This document shows, piece after piece, positions 1 to 5,224 of a stretch of DNA of 7,022 nt (position 1 is its first letter; the number at the start of each line of letters is the position of its first letter). The translations under genes were made by a program, and so were the position numbers. This DNA comes from Planctomycetota bacterium (GTDB taxonomy: Bacteria; Planctomycetota; Phycisphaerae; Sedimentisphaerales; Anaerohalosphaeraceae), in the NCBI GenBank assembly GCA_021160785.1, contig JAGHBX010000649.1, positions 1 to 7,022 of the forward strand, written 5' to 3'. The notes under the pieces were generated by a model. It was not told where the DNA came from. It did no database searches and was given only the letters and a program-made list of their open reading frames with translations.

Positions 1-2
1 GT

Positions 3-149
3 ATAGAGCCTGTGGATGCTGCTTTTGCCAATCCTGACGTCTACCGCTTTCTGCAACTACAAAGCTCGACTGTTATGCTTCACGGCATTTCGACCGAATC
101 AGACAAACGGGAGCGTTTGAATTCTGCAGGTGTTTGGCCCATTGAATGA
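3..149 (+). other. Possible 3' end of a convergent ORF cut by the window edge
   Basis: A plus-strand frame is open from base 3 to a TGA at 147-149, giving 48 codons with no start inside the window. It begins IEPVDAAFANPDVYRFLQLQ, which reads like ordinary protein, but I do not recognise a family. Its last 70 bases overlap the 3' end of the minus-strand regulator, so that part of the reading may be only a shadow of the regulator. If the gene is real, it is convergent with the regulator and overlaps it tail to tail. A frame this short can stay open by chance. No terminator hairpin with a T-run is visible in bases 1-79. Confidence 0.25.
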
Positions 150-1249
150 TGAAACACCCGTGTAAAGTATTGTACGTTCGCATGTCCAGATTCCCGGGCG
201 ACCCTTTTTATTGGCATATTGGTCGAGGATAACAACTCTTTAGCTCGAGCAATCTGAACGCGTCTAATCTCTTCATGGATGGTCGAACCCGTGACCTTCT
301 TAACACGGAACTGGAGTGTTGTGCGGGGGATATTCACATGATTCACGACATCCATAACACTGATAGGGCAACAGGCGTTGCTTCGGATAAAGTGAATCGC
401 CCGCACAACTTCCATGTCGTCAGTGGCCAGCACATCTGTCGAGCGACGTGCGACGATCCCCAATGGTTCAATCTCCGGAAGTTGCTTTGGTAGTGACTTG
501 CCCGCCATTAATCGATCCAGAAGGATGGCGGCCTCGTATCCCGTTCGTTCGCAATTGAGGTCGATGCTCGTTAGCGGTGGAATGGACAAGCCACATGCAT
601 ATTCATCATTCTCACAACCGACAACGGCTACCTGATCGGGTACGGAAAGTCCGGCTCGTCGGCAGGCATCAAGAACCTGGAGACCACAATCATCGTTTAC
701 GGCCAGAATGCCCACAGGTTTAGGGAGTGACAGGAGCCATTTCACTATGCGTTCCTGCTCCTTCTCCCAGGAATAAGACCGCGAGCCTCCACGGCGCATA
801 ATGAATCGGCCGCAGCTTTTTGCATCTTCCTCAATACATCTTTTGAAGGATTCCTCACGCACATCAAATCCTCGATGGTAGCCCCGTCGGTATAAGCAAA
901 GACCGAAGTGCCTGAAGCCTCGTTCCAGAAGATGCCGGGATGCGAGACTGGCTACGGCTTTGTTGTCTGCTCCGATGAACGGAAAAGGAAGATGAGGGAG
1001 CGTGCTGCGCAGATTGACCACGGGAACACCGACTTCGGCGACCATGTTTGCTGTCTGCATGTTCTCGATTCGTGCGATGATACCATCGCCGTTCCATTTT
1101 TTGAGCCATGGCGGCGGTTTATCACCGAGGCCTTGAGGCTGGAAATAGGTAGACCAATTCCCTCGTTGCCGATTGTAGCTGGCGATTCCTCGTATCACCC
1201 CACGGCCATAGGCCCGTGCTGTTTCGACCAGGATGGCTACATGACGCAT
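80..1249 (-). CDS. XylR-like AraC-family transcriptional regulator with LacI-type sensor domain
   Basis: This 389-residue protein is a predicted cytoplasmic DNA-binding regulator. Residues 1 to about 270 resemble the sugar-binding (periplasmic-binding-protein-like) half of LacI/XylR regulators: an opening VAILVET strand, GVPVVNLRS near residue 75, a GADN strand, the region GILAVNDDCGLQVLDACRRA, and QVAVVGCENDEY followed by PPLTSID. There is no N-terminal LacI helix-turn-helix. DNA binding instead lies in a C-terminal AraC domain, with a first helix-turn-helix at about 297-321 and a second at about 347-371 (IKRVARESGHANVQYFTRVF, then GQTPAEF). The family's usual GF is GH here (G355-H356). E. 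coli XylR has the same order of domains. The ATG at 1249 follows a GGAG ribosome-binding site (complement of 1255-1258) by 5 bases. The gene is divergent from the transporter operon, so it probably controls that operon, itself, or both. The ligand is unknown. Confidence 0.92.
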   Translation of the reverse strand: MRHVAILVETARAYGRGVIRGIASYNRQRGNWSTYFQPQGLGDKPPPWLKKWNGDGIIARIENMQTANMVAEVGVPVVNLRSTLPHLPFPFIGADNKAVASLASRHLLERGFRHFGLCLYRRGYHRGFDVREESFKRCIEEDAKSCGRFIMRRGGSRSYSWEKEQERIVKWLLSLPKPVGILAVNDDCGLQVLDACRRAGLSVPDQVAVVGCENDEYACGLSIPPLTSIDLNCERTGYEAAILLDRLMAGKSLPKQLPEIEPLGIVARRSTDVLATDDMEVVRAIHFIRSNACCPISVMDVVNHVNIPRTTLQFRVKKVTGSTIHEEIRRVQIARAKELLSSTNMPIKRVARESGHANVQYFTRVFHHSMGQTPAEFKRSRLSDSVEMP

Positions 1250-1254
1250 ATTGA

Positions 1255-1258
1255 CTCC
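1255..1258 (-). promoter_or_regulatory. Ribosome-binding site of the regulator
   Basis: CTCC on the plus strand reads GGAG on the minus strand, 5 bases before the ATG at 1249-1247. It supports that start. Confidence 0.7.
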
Positions 1259-1279
1259 ATGATTATTCTCGTGGCTAAA

Positions 1280-1322
1280 CCTTTGTCTATAAGTATAAAG
1301 ATTTTATCATTTTTTGCAAAGG
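1280..1322. repeat. Spaced inverted repeat CCTTTG / CAAAGG, candidate operator
   Basis: Perfect 6-bp arms CCTTTG (1280-1285) and CAAAGG (1317-1322) are separated by 31 bp, a centre-to-centre distance of 37 bp. They flank the -10 element of the predicted regulator promoter and overlap its -35 element. The AT-rich spacer includes TATAAGTATA. The placement between divergent genes suits a site for a dimeric AraC/XylR-type regulator, but 6-bp arms at this distance can occur by chance. Confidence 0.3.
1292..1320 (-). promoter_or_regulatory. Candidate sigma70-type promoter for the regulator
   Basis: On the minus strand, TTTGCA (complement of 1315-1320, 4 of 6 matches to TTGACA) lies 17 bp upstream of TATACT (complement of 1292-1297, 5 of 6 matches to TATAAT). 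Transcription would start near 1285 and give a leader of about 35 bases. The flanking inverted repeat suggests possible autoregulation. The call rests on consensus matches only. Confidence 0.45.
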
Positions 1323-1329
1323 ATTTCTT

Positions 1330-1358
1330 TTCGAAGTGAACGCCGTCATCTGTATAAT
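1330..1358 (+). promoter_or_regulatory. Candidate promoter of the transporter operon with a poor -35
   Basis: A perfect TATAAT lies at 1353-1358. Seventeen bp upstream the hexamer at 1330-1335 is TTCGAA, matching TTGACA at only 3 of 6 positions. A good -10 with a poor -35 is typical of promoters that need an activator, which would fit the divergent AraC/XylR-type regulator. Transcription would start near 1365, leaving a leader of about 50 bases before the TTG start at 1414. Confidence 0.5.
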
Positions 1359-1400
1359 GAATTTGGAATAGACGGAGAAGAGCTTTGAACGAACGCCATT

Positions 1401-1404
1401 AGGA
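1401..1404 (+). promoter_or_regulatory. Ribosome-binding site deciding the TTG start of the symporter
   Basis: AGGA lies 9 bases before the TTG at 1414. The same frame has a stop at 1369-1371 and no ATG before codon 21, which is already inside the first membrane helix. A TTG start is therefore the most reasonable reading. Confidence 0.55.
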
Positions 1405-1413
1405 ATATCAGAT

Positions 1414-3075
1414 TTGGAATTGCTTGGATTGGACATTGTTATATGGATTATTCTGGTCATTTACCTGGCTGGAATGCTCCTGTTGGGGTGGTGGAGCAAA
1501 CGCGATGCGCATAGTCAGGAAGGATTCCTGCTGGGGAATCGTCGGTTTGGTTCATTAATGATGATTATGCACTCATTTGGCGCCGGTACTCATCCCGGGG
1601 CCCCGGCGGGGGTGATCAGTAAGACGGTATCCAGCGGCGCCTCGGGTATTTGGGTTTCGTGGATGTGGATGTTCGGTACGCCGTTTTACTGGCTGATTGC
1701 CCCCCTCATCCGGCGGATGCGAATGCTCACCATGGCCGATTATTTTGAACAACGCTTCAGTCGTCTTGCCAGTTTATTTTACGTATCGATCGCTGTAGTT
1801 GGAATGACTGTGATGCTGGCCAGTGTGCTGTTGGCGACAACGCGCACGGTACAGGGGATTATGGGCAAGACCGGCCCCGCCGAAGCCGATGCCTGGTTTT
1901 TTGGAATTCTGCTGGTCATTACCGTTGTATTTATTGTCTATAGCTATTGGGGCGGTATTGTCGCTGCCATTCGCACTGATATGATTCAGGGTCTGATGAT
2001 TATCGCCTTGTCCTTCATTGCCATCCCGGCGGCTCTGAAAATGGAGCAGGTGGGGGGATTCCATAATGTGCGACAGACCTTATCGGAGACAAATTCAGCC
2101 TATCTGCAATTATTCGATAAGCAACAATTCAATTGGATTACAGTTTTATTACTCAGTATCAATGCTCCGTTGAGCATGATGGCCATGCCGCATCTGATGA
2201 GTGTATGCGGGGCCGGCAAGACGGAATGGGAAGGTCGGGTTGGTTTTACCTACGGTAACATTTTGAAACGTGTTTGCACCATCGGATGGTCCGTTCTGGG
2301 GCTGTGCTGGCTGGCTTATCTGATCAATTCTCAATCAGAAATTCATCCCGATGCGGCCTTTGGCGACTTGATACGTGGACTGCTGTCTCCGTTTCTCCAG
2401 GGGATCATGCTGGCATGCGTCATGGCCGCGGCGATGTCTTCGGGCGATGCAGTCCAAGTCACCTTGGGCGGTCTGATTTCGCAGAATATATACCGGGTGT
2501 ATTTCAATCCCTCGGCAAGTGAAAATCAACTGGTAAAAGTCACTCGTCACACGGGATTGATTGTTGCATTTATCGCCGTCGGGATCGCGATATTAATGCG
2601 GAGCAATATTGTCAAGGCCATTCTGGATTACCTTAATATACTGAGCCTGATCGGGATATCCGTCGGAATGGGCATCGTTTGGCGTCGCATGAATACCGGG
2701 GGCGTACTCTGTAGTGCGATACTGGCGGTAATTACTTTTGTAATCACAAGGTATGTATTGGGTTGTCCGCGGGAAGTGGTCACGGGTTTGCCATTGCTTG
2801 CCGGAGTATCCGGCGGGATCATTGGCAGTTACCTGACTCGGCCGCCATCCAGGGATCAGGTGGATGCGTTTTTTACGAAGATTTATGTTCCCATTGGACA
2901 GGAAGACAAATTGAATCAACCTTTGTCAGAGGTTGTTCCCGAAAGCCAGCGTCTTTTCACCCGGGCCGGTCTTTTTATCGTCAAACCATCCCGGCAGTCA
3001 TGGATAGGGTTTTTGGTGACACTGGCAATTTCGGTGGGCGCTGTTTTATTTATGGTTTTGCTGCTTAAGGGATAA
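1414..3075 (+). CDS. Sodium:solute symporter (SSS family) membrane transporter
   Basis: This 553-residue inner-membrane protein should couple uptake of a sugar, sugar acid or other small organic solute to Na+ entry. About 13-14 hydrophobic segments are visible, near residues 6-27, 45-65, 77-101, 118-142, 160-186, 191-210, 241-262, 287-304, 323-350, 378-397, 402-423, 429-449, 457-474 and 530-551. Family marks include TDxxQ (T188, D189, Q192) after the fifth segment, and an AAAMSS stretch whose adjacent serines S342-S343 match the position of the Na+-binding serines of vSGLT-type transporters. A hydrophilic loop of about 50 residues precedes the last helix. The start is TTG at 1414; the next TTG codons at 1420 and 1429 cannot be excluded, but the first ATG would cut into helix 1. 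The gene is first in the plus-strand run, and its stop lies 7 bp before the next ATG, so the two are probably co-transcribed. The substrate cannot be predicted. Confidence 0.95.
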   Translation: MELLGLDIVIWIILVIYLAGMLLLGWWSKRDAHSQEGFLLGNRRFGSLMMIMHSFGAGTHPGAPAGVISKTVSSGASGIWVSWMWMFGTPFYWLIAPLIRRMRMLTMADYFEQRFSRLASLFYVSIAVVGMTVMLASVLLATTRTVQGIMGKTGPAEADAWFFGILLVITVVFIVYSYWGGIVAAIRTDMIQGLMIIALSFIAIPAALKMEQVGGFHNVRQTLSETNSAYLQLFDKQQFNWITVLLLSINAPLSMMAMPHLMSVCGAGKTEWEGRVGFTYGNILKRVCTIGWSVLGLCWLAYLINSQSEIHPDAAFGDLIRGLLSPFLQGIMLACVMAAAMSSGDAVQVTLGGLISQNIYRVYFNPSASENQLVKVTRHTGLIVAFIAVGIAILMRSNIVKAILDYLNILSLIGISVGMGIVWRRMNTGGVLCSAILAVITFVITRYVLGCPREVVTGLPLLAGVSGGIIGSYLTRPPSRDQVDAFFTKIYVPIGQEDKLNQPLSEVVPESQRLFTRAGLFIVKPSRQSWIGFLVTLAISVGAVLFMVLLLKG

Positions 3076-3082
3076 TATCGGG

Positions 3083-4039
3083 ATGGATAAGAAAATTCGA
3101 AAAGTAAATGAAATTCCCGCGAGTGTGGGATTGATTGGTGTCGGCCTGGTGGGGACGGCGCTTGCAGATCGCTTTCTGGCAAATGACATAACTGTTATTG
3201 GTTATGACATCGATGACGACCGGCTTGACAATTTAGAGCGGATGGGTGGCTGTCGTGCAGATAATCCCGGTGAGATAGCGCAAAGTGTTTCTCATGTTGT
3301 GTTGTCATTACCCGATACATCCATCGTGAAGAAGGTGATCGAAGGACCTGATGGGATCCTTGGTTCCCAAAAGAAACCTGCATATATAATTGATACAACC
3401 ACAGGTGACCCGGAAGAAACTATTGAGTTAAGCCAACGATTAGCGAACCGGAACATCTCTTTTTTAGATGCCACTATCTGCGGGGCCAGTAGCCAGATTC
3501 AAAAAGGTGAAGGTGTATTTATGGTGGGTGGAGAATCGGCAGCTTATGAAGAATGCAGCAGTTTACTGCACTTGCTGGCCAAGCAGGTGTTTTATGTGGG
3601 GTCTCCGGGGAGCGGTTCAAAAGCGAAATTGGCGACTAATTTGGTATTGGGATTGAACCGGCTGGTTCTTGCTGAAGGTATGGTCTTTGCCGAGAAACTC
3701 GGACTTCCGCTCGATACATTCTTGAAACTTCTTAAGGTCAGTCCCGCCTATTCGGTTGCTGTGGATGTTAAAGGCGAAAAAATGCTAAAAAGTGACTTTA
3801 ATCCGGCCTCGAGGGTCCATCAACACCACAAGGATGTATCGCTCATTCTGAAATATGCCAGATTGCAGCATCAGGATATGCCTCTGTCTCAGGTCCATTA
3901 CGACATATTGGGAAAAGCCATCGAAGCCGGCGACCGTGATCTTGATTCCTGCGCTGTCATAAAGGAAGTCAGGCGCAGGACGATCAAGGACATAAATCCG
4001 AAACGATCGAAACGAAGGAGTAGTTATGAAAAGGCTTAG
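3083..4039 (+). CDS. 3-hydroxyisobutyrate-dehydrogenase-like NAD(P)-dependent oxidoreductase
   Basis: This 318-residue cytoplasmic enzyme belongs to the beta-hydroxyacid dehydrogenase family, whose members oxidise 3-hydroxyacids or reduce the matching semialdehydes such as tartronate semialdehyde. The N-terminal Rossmann fold shows GVGLVG at 19-24 and an acidic end to the second strand (YDID), which suggests NAD+. The catalytic lysine is K182 in GSGSKAKLATN, with the conserved asparagine at N186 and the helix LNRLVLAEGMVFAEKLGL after it. The KDVSLILKYA helix near 250 is also typical. The substrate loop is unusual: the family's DAPVSGG is DATICGA here (129-135), with C133 in place of the key serine. 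The C-terminus carries a basic tail (RRRTIKD...KRSKRRSS) beyond the usual length of about 290-300 residues. AAGGGA (3067-3072), partly inside the symporter gene, is the ribosome-binding site. The stop overlaps a possible upstream start of the next gene by 14 bp. Confidence 0.92.
   Translation: MDKKIRKVNEIPASVGLIGVGLVGTALADRFLANDITVIGYDIDDDRLDNLERMGGCRADNPGEIAQSVSHVVLSLPDTSIVKKVIEGPDGILGSQKKPAYIIDTTTGDPEETIELSQRLANRNISFLDATICGASSQIQKGEGVFMVGGESAAYEECSSLLHLLAKQVFYVGSPGSGSKAKLATNLVLGLNRLVLAEGMVFAEKLGLPLDTFLKLLKVSPAYSVAVDVKGEKMLKSDFNPASRVHQHHKDVSLILKYARLQHQDMPLSQVHYDILGKAIEAGDRDLDSCAVIKEVRRRTIKDINPKRSKRRSSYEKA
4015..4020 (+). promoter_or_regulatory. Strong ribosome-binding site before the upstream ATG at 4026
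   Basis: AAGGAG lies 5 bases before the ATG at 4026, inside the end of the dehydrogenase gene. It is at least as good a match as the site serving the downstream ATG at 4113, which makes the upstream start a serious alternative. Confidence 0.6.
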
Positions 4040-4123
4040 CATTACGTCACGATGTTCTTTTCTGAAACATGTGGCCGTCTCGCGAGATAAGAGAAGAAAG
4101 GAAACTTGTCTTATGAAAAGGCT
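4024..4123. repeat. 13-bp direct repeat carrying two start codons
   Basis: TTATGAAAAGGCT occurs exactly at 4024-4036 and at 4111-4123. The two copies are 87 bp apart, a multiple of three, so both ATGs lie in the same frame with no stop between them. The first copy ends the dehydrogenase gene (its TAG is at 4037-4039) and the second begins the PmoA-like protein's signal peptide. An apparent change of codon usage falls at the second copy. Confidence 0.85.
4098..4102 (+). promoter_or_regulatory. Ribosome-binding site of the PmoA-like gene (downstream start)
   Basis: AAGGA lies 10 bases before the ATG at 4113, the start that puts a clean Sec signal peptide at the N-terminus. The spacing is slightly long but acceptable. 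Confidence 0.55.
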
Positions 4124-5141
4124 CATTCTTGTCTTAGCGATTCTTTTGGTCGGAGCCCAGTCCTGGGCCAATCCAAAGGTGACCTTTGTCGAAGGCAAGG
4201 ACAAGGTTGATGTCATGATCGGTTCCCAGCGTGTTGCGAGATATGTTTTCGACAGCAGCCTTCCCAAGCCCTCACTGGTCAATGTCGCCACGCTGTCCGG
4301 TAGGGAGATTACACGCCGCTGGCCGCTGACCGAACTGGCGGGCGGCAGCATGGACCACGAGCACCACGTCGGTGTCTTCTTCTGCGTCGACGGCGTCAAC
4401 GGTACGAACTTCTGGAACTACTATAGAAACCCCGATGGCAAAGAACCGAAGATCCGCCATGTGCGATTCGACAAGATCGAGAGCAGTGATAAGCACGACG
4501 ATGGCAAGGGTGTTCTGAAAGCGACGTCGCACTGGATCGACAAGCACGGCGAATTCCTGCTGAAAGAAAAACGTACCATGACCTTCAGCGGCGGACCGTC
4601 CAAGGACACCTGCGTTATCGAGCTGGAAATCGATCTGACCGCTCAAACCAAGGTCGTCTTCGAGGATATCGAAGAGGGCGTGCTGGGTATTCGCCTGAGT
4701 GACTATCTGCGTGAGACGGACAATGGTGTTCGACCGAAGAAGGGCGCATCGCTGCCGCAGGAGCAGGTCAAGGGCACGGGGCGCTATTTCAGCAGCACCG
4801 GAATGGAGATGGCTCGCAACATCTGGGGCAAGCGTCATCGTTGGGTCGCGCTTCAGGGGATTCGCGGCGGCAAAGTGGCGGGGATCGCGGTGTTCGATCA
4901 TCCGGACAGCATAAACCATCCGACATACTGGCACGTTCGCAAGTACGGATTGCTGTCGGTCAATCCGCTGGGGCAGGGCGATTTTCAGCGGCAGCAGCCG
5001 GATCGGAAGAAGCCGGTCAAGCCGTTCAGGTTGACGCTCAAAAAGGGACAGACGGCCCATTTTCGGTTTATGATCGTGCTCTTTGACGGCGTTCACGATG
5101 AGGCCGACGTCGAGGGTTGGTACCGCCGATACGCGAAGTAG
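4113..5141 (+). CDS. Secreted PmoA-like (DUF6807 / PF14100) family protein
   Basis: From ATG 4113 this is a 342-residue protein with a typical Sec signal peptide: a basic MKR, a hydrophobic core of about residues 4-15, and probable cleavage after A19 (SWA/NP). The mature part is recognisable as the PmoA-like family common in Planctomycetes and Verrucomicrobia. Its hallmark is the histidine-rich D81-H-E-H-H-V-G87, followed by the FCVDGVNGTNFW stretch. Despite the Pfam name 'methane oxygenase PmoA', these proteins have no shown link to methane oxidation and their function is unknown. Members often sit beside Gfo/Idh/MocA oxidoreductases and sugar-degradation genes, as here. The clustered histidines could bind a metal or a sugar (inference). 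The frame is also open from an ATG at 4026 with a strong ribosome-binding site; that form would add 29 basic residues ahead of the signal peptide. I prefer 4113 because of the signal peptide. Codon usage is visibly richer in G/C-ending codons than in the two genes upstream. Confidence 0.88.
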   Translation: MKRLILVLAILLVGAQSWANPKVTFVEGKDKVDVMIGSQRVARYVFDSSLPKPSLVNVATLSGREITRRWPLTELAGGSMDHEHHVGVFFCVDGVNGTNFWNYYRNPDGKEPKIRHVRFDKIESSDKHDDGKGVLKATSHWIDKHGEFLLKEKRTMTFSGGPSKDTCVIELEIDLTAQTKVVFEDIEEGVLGIRLSDYLRETDNGVRPKKGASLPQEQVKGTGRYFSSTGMEMARNIWGKRHRWVALQGIRGGKVAGIAVFDHPDSINHPTYWHVRKYGLLSVNPLGQGDFQRQQPDRKKPVKPFRLTLKKGQTAHFRFMIVLFDGVHDEADVEGWYRRYAK

Positions 5142-5213
5142 ACGAGGGGCTGGTGTTTGCCAGGGCCCACTCATCTGGTAATTACAACAATAAACGATAA
5201 TAGTTTTTGATAC

Positions 5214-5218
5214 GGAGG
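5214..5218 (+). promoter_or_regulatory. Ribosome-binding site of the Gfo/Idh/MocA gene
   Basis: GGAGG lies 6 bases before the ATG at 5225. It rules out an in-frame TTG at 5207, which lies upstream of the site itself, and places the Tat signal at the protein's N-terminus. Confidence 0.8.
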
Positions 5219-5224
5219 TTTGAC

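Noticed and set aside
46..65. GCTTT/AAAGC inverted repeat downstream of the regulator, as a possible terminator
   Set aside because: The arms are only 5 bp with a 10-base loop and no T-run on the minus strand.
908..1339. Plus-strand ORF of 143 codons over the 5' part of the regulator and the intergenic region
   Set aside because: It is antisense to the regulator, would cross both predicted promoters, and shows no recognisable domain.
4113..5141. Reading the PmoA-like gene as part of a methane monooxygenase
   Set aside because: The Pfam name is misleading: the protein is soluble and secreted with no membrane helices beyond the signal peptide, and no other monooxygenase subunit is present.
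5147..5166. GGGCTGG...CCAGGGCCC hairpin between the PmoA-like and Gfo/Idh/MocA genes, as a possible terminator
   Set aside because: The pairing is bulged and no T-run follows, so a rho-independent terminator is not supported; read-through to the next gene is more likely.
5207..5224. TTG at 5207 as the start of the Gfo/Idh/MocA gene
   Set aside because: It lies upstream of the GGAGG ribosome-binding site that serves ATG 5225 and would displace the Tat signal from the N-terminus.
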